Assembly: GCF_009707365.1 (NCBI RefSeq)
Contig: NZ_CP046122.1
Span: forward strand, 2,976,001-3,040,000
Direction: 5' to 3'
DNA: 64,000 nt
From: Microlunatus sp. Gsoil 973
GTDB lineage: Bacteria; Actinomycetota; Actinomycetes; Propionibacteriales; Propionibacteriaceae
The position numbers and the translations under genes were made by a program. Under the pieces are notes generated by a model. The model searched no databases. It was not told the origin of the DNA and worked only from the letters and a program-made list of their open reading frames with translations. The stretch's first letter is position 1. Every line of letters begins with the position of its first letter. This document shows positions 53,875-62,078 of this stretch, piece by piece.

Positions 53875-53914
53875 GCCGAGGGGTCACTAAATCCCCAATA
53901 TTTGCGGCGTGTCG
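53875..53914 (+). repeat. GAGGGGTCAC repeat, copy C
   Basis: GCCGAGGGGTCAC, then 17 AT-richer bases, then CGGCGTGTCG match copy A with identical spacing. It directly follows the permease stop codon and faces copy D, which is inverted, at 55474-55512. Confidence 0.7.
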
Positions 53915-53939
53915 TCGGCGGCCGTCTCGCACATCGGAC

Positions 53940-53978
53940 ATCGGGTCCGTTCTCCGAGCTGAGGAGAACGGACCCGAT
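53940..53978. terminator. Strong terminator hairpin
   Basis: ATCGGGTCCGTTCTCC pairs perfectly over 16 bp with GGAGAACGGACCCGAT around a 7-nt loop. It follows the sugar ABC operon and lies 6 bp beyond the stop codon of the minus-strand gene remnant at 53985, whose own terminator it most likely was. Confidence 0.8.
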
Positions 53979-53984
53979 GAGCGT

Positions 53985-54081
53985 TCAGCGGAGGCACTGC
54001 TCGCGCCGGGCGAAGATCACCAGGGTGCAGTTGGCCGTACGGACCGGGCTGATCGCGTCTCCGGCCGGCGACACGCCGACT
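53985..54081 (-). pseudogene. 3' remnant of a minus-strand gene next to the IS110 element
   Basis: The minus frame ending at the TGA 53987-53985 reads RVGVSPAGDAISPVRT then ANCTLVIFARREQCLR and stop. Nearly every codon ends in G or C, as in real genes of this genome. A strong hairpin follows the stop. The frame is cut off at the edge of the IS110 element and no upstream part is found on its far side, so the gene lost its 5' portion. The family was not recognised. Confidence 0.6.
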
Positions 54082-54093
54082 CTTCTATGTTTG

Positions 54094-55173
54094 TCAAGCG
54101 GTTGATGGCTCGATCTCGGGCGTGGTGTGGAGTGTCTGGAAGGCGCGGTAGAGCTGGCGGGCGAGGTAGCGCTTGAGGCAGCGTCGGATCTCTTTGGTCG
54201 TCCGTCCCTCGGCTCGTCGGCGGGCGACGTAGGCCCGGGTGTCGGGGTCGTGGGTCATGCGGGTGATCACGGCCATGTGTAGCGCCCGGTTGAGTCTGCG
54301 GTCGCCGCCGCGGTTGAGTCGATGACGGACGGTGTTGCCCGAGGATGCCGGGATCGGGCTGACTCCGGCCAGGGCAGCGAACGCGGCCTCGGATCGGACC
54401 CGGCCGGAGTGTGACCAGGCTGCGAGGGCAACTGCGACGGTGACCGGTCCGATGCCGGTCTTGTCCAGCAGGGACGAGACCTGACTGTGGTGGATCAGGT
54501 CGGTGATTTGGGCCTGGTTGGCTGCAATCTCTTGGTCCAGTTCGACGACTCGCTTGGCCAGCCGGACGGCCTCGGCCCGGGCGGTAGCCGTGGCGAGGTC
54601 TTCGACGCGGGCACGCCATCGGGCGATATCTGCGACCTGTTTGGCGGTGAGCGGCTTCCGCGCGTCGATGCCTAGGCCGACCACACGCACCAGCGCGATC
54701 AGTGCGTTGATGGTCGCGGTGCGTTCGGTAGTCATGTGGTCGCGGGCGGTGACCAGGATCTGCAATGCCGCCCGCAGACCATCGCTGCGCGGACGGCGCA
54801 GCTGATGCGGGTGCAGAGACAAGACCGCGGCCGCGATCCGGTGAGCGTCCAGCAGATCAGACTTACCGGTGCCATGGTGGGCCCGGGTGTCCATCCGAGC
54901 AGCCTCGACCACTTCGTAACCGAACCGGGTCACCGCTGCTGCCAGCCGGGCACCATAGGTGGCCACACCTTCGATCACCCACAAGGTGGCCAGATCACCA
55001 CCGGTGCGGCGCGCGGCCCACGCGACGGCCCGGTCCATGCCGGCGTCGGTGGCGGGAAACTGATCGGTCGCGATCAGCTCACCGGTCACGGCGACCACGA
55101 CGGCAAGGGTGTGAGAGCGGGCGTGAGTGTCGACACCCACGACAAACGGATGAGAATACGCGACGATGGTCAC
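54094..55173 (-). CDS. IS110 family transposase
   Basis: The 359-residue recombinase has the N-terminal RuvC-like DEDD domain (Asp in FVVGVDTHARSHTLAVV, Glu in WVIEGVATYGARL, Asp pair in TGKSDLLDAHRIA). A coiled-coil linker follows, then the Tnp20 C-terminal domain (DKTGIGPVTVAVALAAW, FAALAGVSPIPASSGNT with the catalytic Ser, and HRLNRGGDRRLNRALHMAV). It appears full-length. I chose the GTG at 55173 (VTIVAYSHPF) with AAGGAAG upstream; the longer frame to 55251 runs into the probable bridge-RNA region. Confidence 0.92.
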   Translation of the reverse strand: MTIVAYSHPFVVGVDTHARSHTLAVVVAVTGELIATDQFPATDAGMDRAVAWAARRTGGDLATLWVIEGVATYGARLAAAVTRFGYEVVEAARMDTRAHHGTGKSDLLDAHRIAAAVLSLHPHQLRRPRSDGLRAALQILVTARDHMTTERTATINALIALVRVVGLGIDARKPLTAKQVADIARWRARVEDLATATARAEAVRLAKRVVELDQEIAANQAQITDLIHHSQVSSLLDKTGIGPVTVAVALAAWSHSGRVRSEAAFAALAGVSPIPASSGNTVRHRLNRGGDRRLNRALHMAVITRMTHDPDTRAYVARRRAEGRTTKEIRRCLKRYLARQLYRAFQTLHTTPEIEPSTA

Positions 55174-55473
55174 GGCGGTGGGACTTCCTTCCAGACAAGA
55201 CCGACAGGGATCCGGCCGCAAACGGTCGGCGCAGGCCCGGGTGGAAGTCACTTCGGGGCAACACTGTGATGAGTCAGGCCCACCCGACAGGTGGAACCGA
55301 CAATCTTCTGATCAAGTCACCGAGGTGGAGCCGGGTCAGCGTCGGCCTTCCGCCCTGAACCGGACAAGTCGGCTTGAAGGCACCCCACAAAGGAGCCACA
55401 CATATCAAGAGTCACGACCAGGACGAAGCGACCGACGCTAACCCTGCCAGCCAGTCCCAGACCAGCCACCACA
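55174..55473 (-). ncRNA. Candidate bridge RNA region of the IS110 element
   Basis: IS110-group elements encode a bridge RNA in the non-coding end upstream of the transposase, which pairs with target and donor DNA. Here about 300 bp without a plausible gene lies in that position and orientation. The RNA boundaries and its two guide loops were not resolved by eye; this is an inference from family knowledge. Confidence 0.4.
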
Positions 55474-55512
55474 AGACTCACAGCGTATATCAGGGATTAT
55501 GTGACCCCTCGC
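55474..55512 (-). repeat. GAGGGGTCAC repeat, copy D
   Basis: Read on the minus strand it gives GAGGGGTCACATAATCCC followed by an ATAT-GC tract resembling copies A and C. It lies 3 bp downstream of the stop codon of the minus-strand gene at 55516. Confidence 0.65.
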
Positions 55513-55515
55513 GGG

Positions 55516-56034
55516 TTAGCGGAGGGACTGGACCTTGGCGTTCAGCCTGCGAAGATAGGTCGGAACGGTGCCGGGCGGGCCGGAGCGGCGGAGGTACTGG
55601 GTGCCGCCGAAGATCTGGCCGAAGATCATCAGTATGAAGGCGATGCCGTCCAGGGTGCCGGCACCGCTGGCGAAGCCCGCCAGCGCGCTGCCCTCGATCG
55701 CACTGAACATGCCGACCAGGACCGCCGCATAGGAGACCAGGTGGGCGATCAACGACAGTCGCCGCCGCTGCTGGTAGCCCTCGTCGCCGCCCGAACGCCA
55801 CTGCCGCAGCTGGCTGTGCCAACACCAGGCGTTGACACCGCAGCACACCAACAGCACGACGGCGGCGATCCAGGACATCAGCCGGAATCCGTAGCCCTCG
55901 ACCCCTGGCTGATCGGCGATCTTGGCCGCCGCCAACGCCAACAGACTGAGTCCGGTTCCCACGCTCACCAGCGTGCGCTGGTTCGCGGCCCATCCGAGGT
56001 CGGGAATCCCGGGAGTGTTCACACTGTGGGTCAT
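55516..56034 (-). CDS. Four-span membrane protein of unknown function (DUF202-like)
   Basis: The 172-residue protein has about four hydrophobic segments (LVSVGTGLSLLALAAAKI, LMSWIAAVVLLVCCGVNAW, LIAHLVSYAAVLVGMFSAI, LDGIAFILMIFGQIFGG). The N-terminal AANQRTLVSVGTGLSLL resembles the DUF202 signature, so relationship to YidH-type proteins is possible, but the family is not certain. It is divergent from mshD across about 50 bp. The repeat copy D lies right after its stop. Confidence 0.65.
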   Translation of the reverse strand: MTHSVNTPGIPDLGWAANQRTLVSVGTGLSLLALAAAKIADQPGVEGYGFRLMSWIAAVVLLVCCGVNAWCWHSQLRQWRSGGDEGYQQRRRLSLIAHLVSYAAVLVGMFSAIEGSALAGFASGAGTLDGIAFILMIFGQIFGGTQYLRRSGPPGTVPTYLRRLNAKVQSLR

Positions 56035-56074
56035 AGCCGTTCCAGCCTAGTCCGGGCCGTTGCCACCGAATCGC

Positions 56075-56080
56075 TACCGT
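56075..56080 (+). promoter_or_regulatory. -10 element of mshD
   Basis: TACCGT ends 6 nt before the GTG at 56087, consistent with a leaderless transcript. Confidence 0.4.
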
Positions 56081-56086
56081 AGGTCC

Positions 56087-57046
56087 GTGGAGACGGAAGG
56101 TCGGCACCAACGCTACGCAGTCGCTGCGACGACGTCGCTGCCCGCAGACGATCGCGAGACGCTGCTGGAAATGGCACGGCAGACCGAGGCGTACGACGGC
56201 AAACCGCCGTTGAACGACGAGGCCCTCCAGGCAGTCCAGCATCCGGAATCGCTGTCGCCGTCCCAGTCGCCCCTGCACGTCACGGTGCATCGGGTCGTCG
56301 TCGACGAGTCCGGTGAACAGACCCTCGACTGGGTGGGGTACGCGTTCCTCCGCGATCTGCATTCCGACCCCACCGGGTCGTTGTTCGTCATCCCGGATGC
56401 CCGCCGGGCGGGTGCCGGTCGACGGCTGCTGGCGGCCTGCATCGAGGCCGCCGAGTCCTCGGTACGGATCTGGGCGCCGGGCAACTCGGTGGCCGCGCAG
56501 ACGCTGGCCGCCAGTGCCCACCTGGTGCCGGTCCGGGAGTTGTTGATCATGTCCCGGTCGCTGGCGGCACCGATCCTCGACCCGGAGCTGCCGGCCGGCA
56601 TCAGCCTGCGCCGGTTCCGGCCGGGCGAGGACGACGACCAGTGGCTGGAGGTGAACGCCCGGGCGTTCGCCGATCACCCGGAGCAAGGACGGGTCACCCA
56701 CGACGCGCTCCGCGCGACGATGACCGAGCCGTGGTTCGACGCCGCAGACTTCCTGGTCGCCGTCGACGAGGCCGGGCGCCTGCTCGGCTTCCACTGGATG
56801 AAGCAGCACTCCGATACGACGGGCGAGGTCTATGTTCTGGGTGTCGACCCCGCTGCTTCCCGGCGGGGACTGGGTAAGGCCCTGTTGCGGGCCGGGCTCA
56901 TCCACCTCCGCGATGATCTCGGGCTCGCTGAGGTGATTCTGTACGTGGAGGGGGACAATGATCCGGCGGTCGGTCTGTACGTCCTGAACGGGTTCGACGT
57001 CATGAACCGCGACGTGCTTTATGGCCAGCAGCATCACGAGGAGTGA
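56087..57046 (+). CDS. mshD: Mycothiol synthase (acetyltransferase MshD)
   Basis: MshD acetylates the cysteinyl amine in the last step of mycothiol synthesis, using acetyl-CoA. The 319-residue protein has two tandem GNAT domains. The first has a degraded acetyl-CoA loop ([22 protein letters not shown]). The second is the active one, with [10 protein letters not shown] and [22 protein letters not shown], a run diagnostic of MshD. The GTG at 56087 has a -10 hexamer just upstream. It lies 2 nt before ppk1, so both share a transcript. Confidence 0.94.
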   Translation: METEGRHQRYAVAATTSLPADDRETLLEMARQTEAYDGKPPLNDEALQAVQHPESLSPSQSPLHVTVHRVVVDESGEQTLDWVGYAFLRDLHSDPTGSLFVIPDARRAGAGRRLLAACIEAAESSVRIWAPGNSVAAQTLAASAHLVPVRELLIMSRSLAAPILDPELPAGISLRRFRPGEDDDQWLEVNARAFADHPEQGRVTHDALRATMTEPWFDAADFLVAVDEAGRLLGFHWMKQHSDTTGEVYVLGVDPAASRRGLGKALLRAGLIHLRDDLGLAEVILYVEGDNDPAVGLYVLNGFDVMNRDVLYGQQHHEE

Positions 57047-57048
57047 GC

Positions 57049-59460
57049 ATGGAAACGACCAACACCGGGATCACCGAGCAGACCGCAGTGGACGGCCGGG
57101 ACCATGATCACCAGTCCGACGGCGAGGGGGCCCCGAGGACCGCGCCGCTCGGCGCATCGCGGGTCCCGGCCTCCGGCAACGGCTCCGAGGAGCAGACGGC
57201 CTCCCCCATCACCACCACCTCGGCGACCGCCGGTGCGCCAGTCGACCCCGATCGCGACGAGATCGCGGGCAGCCAGACCCGGTTACTGGACAGCGGCCCG
57301 GCGGCTGTCGTCCGGACGTCGCCGGTGGGCCGTGCCCTGGCAGACGCCGAAGACGAGGACATCGTCCGGGATCTGCCGGCCAACCGCTACCTCGACCGCG
57401 AGCTGAGCTGGCTGGCCTTCAACAACCGGGTGCTGGCACTGGCCAAGGACAAGGTACGCATCCCCCTGCTGGAACGGGTCCGTTTCCTGTCGATCTTCTC
57501 CAACAACCTGGACGAGTTCTACATGGTCCGGGTCGCCGGTCTGAAGCGCCGGATCGCCGCCGGCGTCGCGGTGCCGAGTGTCAGCGGGCTGATGCCGCGG
57601 GAGATCCACGAAGCGATCCTGGAGCGGACCCGCGAGCTGGTCACCGAGCAGGCCCGGGTGTTCGCCGAGGAGGTACGCCCCGAGCTGGCCGAGCACGGGA
57701 TCGAGATCCTGCGCTGGGATCAGTTGACCAGTGAGGAGAAGGCCCGGATGCGGCAGTTGTTCGCCGATCGGATCTTCCCGGTGCTGACCCCGCTCGCGGT
57801 CGACCCGTCGCATCCCTTCCCGTACATCTCGGGGTTGTCGCTCAACCTCGCGGTGATGGTCAAGAACCCCGACACCGGTGCGCGACAGTTCGCCCGGGTG
57901 AAGGTGCCCGACATCCTGCCGCGGTTCATCTCGTTGTCGGAGGGTCGCTTCGTCGCACTCGAGGACATCATCGCCCGCCACCTTGATCAACTCTTCGGCG
58001 GGCTGGAGATCGTTGATCACCATGTCTTCCGGGTCACCCGCAACGAGGACGTCGAGGTCGAGGAGGACGACGCCGAGAATCTCCTGGTGGCGTTGGAGAA
58101 GGAGTTGCTGCGCCGCAAGGTCGGCCGGCCGCCGGTGCGGCTCGAGGTCGCCGACACGATGGACGCCAAGATGCTCGAACTGCTGATGTCGGAGCTGGAC
58201 GTCAGCGAGCACGAGGTCTTCCGGCTGCCGACCCCACTGGACCTTGTCGGGCTGTTCGCCGTCGCTGATCTTGATCGGGCGGAGCTGAAGTATTCGACCT
58301 TCGTGCCCAAGACGCATCCGCATCTGGCCGAGGTGGAGACGGCCAAGCCGGCAGACATGTTCGCCGCGCTGAAGCAGCGCGATGTCCTGCTGCACCATCC
58401 CTACGACTCGTTCTCGACCAGTGTCCAGCGCTTCATCGAGCAGGCCGCCGATGATCCGCAGGTGCTGGCGATCAAGCAGACCCTGTACCGGACGTCCGGG
58501 GACTCGCCGATCGTCGACGCGTTGATCGACGCCTCTGAGGCCGGCAAGCAGGTGTTGGCCGTTGTCGAGATCAAGGCCCGGTTCGATGAGCAGGCCAACA
58601 TCGCCTGGGCCCGGCGGCTGGAGCAGCACGGCTGCCATGTCGTCTACGGGCTGATCGGGCTCAAGACGCATTGCAAGCTGGCGCTCGTGGTTCGCGACGA
58701 GCCCGAAGGGCTGCGCCGTTACGCCCACATCGGCACCGGCAACTACAACCCCAAGACCGCACGGCAGTACGAGGACATGGGGTTGCTGACCTCGAACCCC
58801 ATCGTCACCGAGGACATCGGCCGGCTCTTCAACCACCTGTCCGGGATGAGTCAGGAGCGGGAGTACCGCCGGCTGCTGGTGGCGCCGCACGGCATCCGCA
58901 CCGGGCTGATCGAACGGATCGAGAACGAGATCGAGCACCTCCGCGCCGGCCGACCGGCGGGGATCAAGATCAAGGTCAACTCGCTGGTCGACGAGGCGAT
59001 CACCGACGCGCTCTACCGGGCGTCGATGGCCGGTGTGCCGATCGACCTGTGGGTTCGCGGCATCTGCACCCTGCGGCCGCAGATTCCTGGGCTGAGCGAG
59101 AACATCAGGGTGCGCAGCATCGTCGGCCGGTTCCTGGAGCACAGTCGGCTGTTCTGGTTCGCCAACGGCGGGACGCCGAACGTCGGAATCGGGTCCTCGG
59201 ACCTGATGCATCGCAACCTGGATCGTCGGGTCGAGGTGCTGGTCTCGATCACCAACGGCGCGCACATCGCCGAGATCGAAGACCTCTTCGAGGCTGCGTT
59301 CAACGAGCGCACCGGGGCCTGGTGGTTGAGCGGTGACGGGACCTGGCACGAGCGGGTGCTCGATGACAAGGGCCAACCGCTCCGTGATCTTCAGGAGATG
59401 TTGATCAACCGATCGTCCCGCCGGCGTACCAAGTCGCCGTCAGCCGACCCTCGACCATGA
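57049..59460 (+). CDS. ppk1: Polyphosphate kinase 1
   Basis: PPK1 makes long-chain polyphosphate from ATP at the membrane. The 803-residue protein has the four PPK1 domains. The N domain begins [19 protein letters not shown] and contains [16 protein letters not shown]. The C1 domain carries the phospho-accepting His in [13 protein letters not shown] (about residue 541) and [19 protein letters not shown]. The C2 domain has [26 protein letters not shown] and [12 protein letters not shown]. An extra N-terminal stretch of about 110 Gly/Thr/Ala/Asp-rich residues has no counterpart in E. coli PPK. The ATG at 57049 follows GAGGAG. Confidence 0.96.
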   Translation: METTNTGITEQTAVDGRDHDHQSDGEGAPRTAPLGASRVPASGNGSEEQTASPITTTSATAGAPVDPDRDEIAGSQTRLLDSGPAAVVRTSPVGRALADAEDEDIVRDLPANRYLDRELSWLAFNNRVLALAKDKVRIPLLERVRFLSIFSNNLDEFYMVRVAGLKRRIAAGVAVPSVSGLMPREIHEAILERTRELVTEQARVFAEEVRPELAEHGIEILRWDQLTSEEKARMRQLFADRIFPVLTPLAVDPSHPFPYISGLSLNLAVMVKNPDTGARQFARVKVPDILPRFISLSEGRFVALEDIIARHLDQLFGGLEIVDHHVFRVTRNEDVEVEEDDAENLLVALEKELLRRKVGRPPVRLEVADTMDAKMLELLMSELDVSEHEVFRLPTPLDLVGLFAVADLDRAELKYSTFVPKTHPHLAEVETAKPADMFAALKQRDVLLHHPYDSFSTSVQRFIEQAADDPQVLAIKQTLYRTSGDSPIVDALIDASEAGKQVLAVVEIKARFDEQANIAWARRLEQHGCHVVYGLIGLKTHCKLALVVRDEPEGLRRYAHIGTGNYNPKTARQYEDMGLLTSNPIVTEDIGRLFNHLSGMSQEREYRRLLVAPHGIRTGLIERIENEIEHLRAGRPAGIKIKVNSLVDEAITDALYRASMAGVPIDLWVRGICTLRPQIPGLSENIRVRSIVGRFLEHSRLFWFANGGTPNVGIGSSDLMHRNLDRRVEVLVSITNGAHIAEIEDLFEAAFNERTGAWWLSGDGTWHERVLDDKGQPLRDLQEMLINRSSRRRTKSPSADPRP

Positions 59461-59503
59461 GGCTGGCCTTGCCGACACTTCTGATCATCAGAGGAACGCC
59501 TTG

Positions 59504-60412
59504 GTGAGGGTGATCGAGGCAGCCGGAGCCGTGGTGCTCCGGCGCACCGGTGATGCCACCGAAGCGCTCGTGGTGCATCGTCCCCGCTACGACGACTGGT
59601 CGCTGCCGAAGGGCAAGCTCGAGCCCGGCGAGATCTCGCCGACCGCGGCCGTCCGTGAGGTGCTCGAGGAGACCGGAACGCACATCCGGTTGCAGGCGCC
59701 CTTGGACGCCACCAGCTATCTCACGCCGAAGTCTGCGGAGAAGACGGTGTCCTGGTGGCGTGGGACGGTGCTCGATGATCATCAGGTCCGGGCCTCCGCC
59801 CACGATGACGAGGACCGGTATCCGGAGATCAGCGAGGTCGACGACGTCGCCTGGTTGTCGATCGACGAGGCCGCCGACCGTCTGCACTACGACCTGGACC
59901 GGACCACCCTCGACCAGGCGATGGAGCAGCCGGTCACCACGCCGTTGATCATCGTCCGGCATGCCAAGGCGATCAACCGGAAGGACTGGCACGGCACGGA
60001 CCCCGACCGGCCGTTGCGGCCCCGAGGCCGGGTGCAGTCCCGTCAGTTGATCAACATACTGGGAGCGTACGGAATCCGGGAGCTCTACACCTCACCGTGG
60101 CTGCGCTGCACCGCGACCCTGCAGCCGTACGCTCTGGACGCCCGGCTCAGCTCCACGGCACTGGCGATCTTGAACGAGGAACTCGGTGCGGATGATCCGG
60201 CGGGGGTGTCCGAGGCGATGGACGGGCTGCGGGAACGTGCCGTGGTCGAGCACAGACCGATCGCCGTCTGCGGACACCGTCCGGTGCTACCCGCGATGCT
60301 CGCCGCGCTCGACGTACCCGACCGCCCGCTGACCACGGCGGAGTGCGTCGTGGTGCACCTGACGGACACCGCGGCTGTGCACGCTGTGGAGTTCCATCGC
60401 CCGCTCGCCTGA
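59504..60412 (+). CDS. mutT1: NUDIX hydrolase fused to histidine phosphatase domain (MutT1-like)
   Basis: This bifunctional protein of 302 residues sanitises oxidised nucleotides (8-oxo-dGTP in mycobacterial MutT1) and possibly hydrolyses diadenosine polyphosphates. The NUDIX box is GKLEPGEISPTAAVREVLEE plus TGT. The C-terminal domain has TPLIIVRHAKAINR with the RHG-type catalytic His and IAVCGHRPVLPAML. GAGGA lies 8 nt before the GTG at 59504; a TTG one codon upstream is possible. The ppk1-mutT1 order is the same as in M. tuberculosis (Rv2984-Rv2985). Confidence 0.93.
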   Translation: MRVIEAAGAVVLRRTGDATEALVVHRPRYDDWSLPKGKLEPGEISPTAAVREVLEETGTHIRLQAPLDATSYLTPKSAEKTVSWWRGTVLDDHQVRASAHDDEDRYPEISEVDDVAWLSIDEAADRLHYDLDRTTLDQAMEQPVTTPLIIVRHAKAINRKDWHGTDPDRPLRPRGRVQSRQLINILGAYGIRELYTSPWLRCTATLQPYALDARLSSTALAILNEELGADDPAGVSEAMDGLRERAVVEHRPIAVCGHRPVLPAMLAALDVPDRPLTTAECVVVHLTDTAAVHAVEFHRPLA

Positions 60413-60426
60413 CCCCCGTGCCGGGG

Positions 60427-61377
60427 TCAACCCGGTCGGCCATCGCGACCGGCGGCCGGGGTTCGGATGATGGCCAGGATCACGCCGGCCGCGGTGACCA
60501 GGACGCCGAGAAATCCCAGCACGCCGATCCGGTCGCCGAACATGATCCAGGTCCACAACATCGTCGTCGGCGGACTCAGGTAGAGCCAGGTGCCGACCGC
60601 GACCGCACCCTGCCGGCGAATCACCAGCAGGAAGGCGCCATAGCCGCCGAGGCCGCTGAGCAGGGCGATCCAAGCGACGGCGAACCAGAAGTCCGTCGTG
60701 GCCGGCGGCCGCAGCTGCCCGGTGAGTGCGGACGCTGCCGTCACCGTCACGGCGGCGGTGCAGGTCTGGGTGGCCAGCGACACCAGCAGCGATCCGGTAC
60801 GCCACCGCCGGCTGAGCAGCGTGCCGCCGCTGAGAGCGATCACGCCGACAACGACCAGCAGGTACGCCCAGGTCGGCGCCCGCCCGATGCTGAGTCCACC
60901 GGAGACCACAACGCCGACCCCGATCAGTCCGATGGCCAGCCCGATCCGCTGCCGTGGACGGGTGCGCTCGCCCAGGAACGGCCCGGCAGCCACCGCGACC
61001 AGCAGCGGCTGGAGCGCCGCGATCAACGACGTCGTGCCGCCGGACACGCCGTGCCGGACCGCGATGTAGCAGGCGCTCAGATAGACCGCGACGGCAAGCA
61101 GACCGATCACGGCCTGACGGCCGATCTCGTGACGGTCGAACCGCGGGCGGACGATGGCACAGACGCCGAGCAGGATCAGCGATCCCACGACGAACCGCCA
61201 GGACAACAGGGTCAGCGGTTCAGCGTAACGGGCGCCGAGTTCCGCGCCGACGAAGCCGGAACTCCACAACACGACCAGCGCGACGCCCGGCAGGACGGTG
61301 CCGAGCCGCGTACGGAGGCGGGAGACCGTGCGCACGGCGGGACGATCGGGTGCCCTGAGGGCTTCATCGATGCTCAC
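60427..61377 (-). CDS. EamA/DMT-family transporter
   Basis: The 316-residue protein has ten membrane spans arranged as two EamA repeats (GVALVVLWSSGFVGAELGARY, LLSWRFVVGSLILLG; second repeat from PTWAYLLVVVGVIALSGG). Such proteins usually export amino acids, nucleobases or drugs. It is divergent from a TetR regulator with a palindromic operator in the 38-bp gap, so it is probably induced by its own export substrate. The start is a GTG at 61377. The substrate is unknown. Confidence 0.87.
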   Translation of the reverse strand: MSIDEALRAPDRPAVRTVSRLRTRLGTVLPGVALVVLWSSGFVGAELGARYAEPLTLLSWRFVVGSLILLGVCAIVRPRFDRHEIGRQAVIGLLAVAVYLSACYIAVRHGVSGGTTSLIAALQPLLVAVAAGPFLGERTRPRQRIGLAIGLIGVGVVVSGGLSIGRAPTWAYLLVVVGVIALSGGTLLSRRWRTGSLLVSLATQTCTAAVTVTAASALTGQLRPPATTDFWFAVAWIALLSGLGGYGAFLLVIRRQGAVAVGTWLYLSPPTTMLWTWIMFGDRIGVLGFLGVLVTAAGVILAIIRTPAAGRDGRPG

Positions 61378-61392
61378 CCGGACGATGTAACC

Positions 61393-61409
61393 ATACCGGT
61401 TGGTATACT
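61393..61409. promoter_or_regulatory. TetR operator overlapping the -10 element
   Basis: ATACC-GGTT-GGTAT is a perfect dyad (61393-61406) in the divergent EamA-TetR interval. TATACT (61404-61409) is a near-consensus -10 that ends 6 nt before the TetR ATG, so a bound repressor would shut off its own leaderless promoter. Confidence 0.65.
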
Positions 61410-61415
61410 TTCAGT

Positions 61416-62021
61416 ATGGTTTCCGGAGTTTCCGCCCGACGCCGTACCCCACCTGGCCGGATCGATCTGGACCGGCTGCCCCCGGCGGGCCGGCGCATCC
61501 TCGCAACCGCCGGCGAACTCTTCTATCGGCGCGGGATCGCCGCCGTCGGCGTCGAGGAGATCGCGGAGCAGGCGATGACCACCAAGAAGACCATCTACGA
61601 CCGCTTCGGGTCCAAGGAGGGACTGGTCACGGCCTACCTGCAGAGCCGTTGCCGCACCTGGCAGCAGTACCTCGCAGAGTGGCTCGACGGGTCGACCAGT
61701 GCAGGCCCGGAGCGGGTCCTGGAGCCGCTGCGCGCACTCCACGCGTGGATGATCAACAACGACCGCGGCTGCGGTTTCGTCAACGCCTACGCCGAACTCG
61801 CCGGCACCGGGCACGCAGGTTTGCAGGTGATCGCCGAGGAGAAACGGATGGTCCGCGAGGTGTATGCACAGTTGATCACCGAGGCCGGACTGGACGAGGT
61901 GGAGCGGCGCGCTGACGAGCTCGCCATAGTCCACGAGGGAACGATCCAGCAGGTCGCCGCGGCGGGCAATCCGCGTGCCGCCGAGCGGGCCATCGATCTG
62001 GGCAGGTTGATCCTTTCCTGA
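61416..62021 (+). CDS. TetR/AcrR family transcriptional regulator
   Basis: The 201-residue repressor has the N-terminal TetR HTH (ILATAGELFYRRGIAAVGVEEIAEQAMTTKKTIYDRF in two stretches) and an effector-binding helical domain with GCGFVNAYAELAG. It is divergent from the EamA transporter gene, and an operator dyad lies in the shared promoter. The most likely role is repression of that exporter and of itself. The ATG is preceded by TATACT ending 6 nt upstream. Confidence 0.9.
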   Translation: MVSGVSARRRTPPGRIDLDRLPPAGRRILATAGELFYRRGIAAVGVEEIAEQAMTTKKTIYDRFGSKEGLVTAYLQSRCRTWQQYLAEWLDGSTSAGPERVLEPLRALHAWMINNDRGCGFVNAYAELAGTGHAGLQVIAEEKRMVREVYAQLITEAGLDEVERRADELAIVHEGTIQQVAAAGNPRAAERAIDLGRLILS

Positions 62022-62066
62022 CCCAGGGACGCCGAGAGTTCCTGTGAGAGCGACTCCGACGCCGCA

Positions 62067-62072
62067 TAGACT
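62067..62072 (+). promoter_or_regulatory. -10 element of the DUF2510 gene
   Basis: TAGACT ends 6 nt before the GTG at 62079, consistent with a leaderless transcript. Confidence 0.4.
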
Positions 62073-62078
62073 CCCTCC

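Larger units (their letters stand above)
54082..55473 (-). mobile_element. IS110-family insertion sequence (ends approximate)
   Basis: The element comprises the transposase gene at 54094-55173 and about 300 bp of non-coding sequence upstream of it, the layout of the IS110 group. Elements of this family have no terminal inverted repeats, and none were found. The downstream end is placed where the coding frame of the broken gene stops. The upstream end is placed before repeat copy D. Both ends are estimates. Confidence 0.55.

Noticed and set aside
54082-55473. Terminal inverted repeats of the IS110 element
   Set aside because: None were found, as expected for this family; the flanking GAGGGGTCAC copies also occur around an unrelated gene.
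57283-59376. A 697-codon open frame on the minus strand opposite ppk1
   Set aside because: Same shadow effect. The encoded peptide is Asp/His/Gln/Arg-rich without domains, while the plus strand encodes PPK1.
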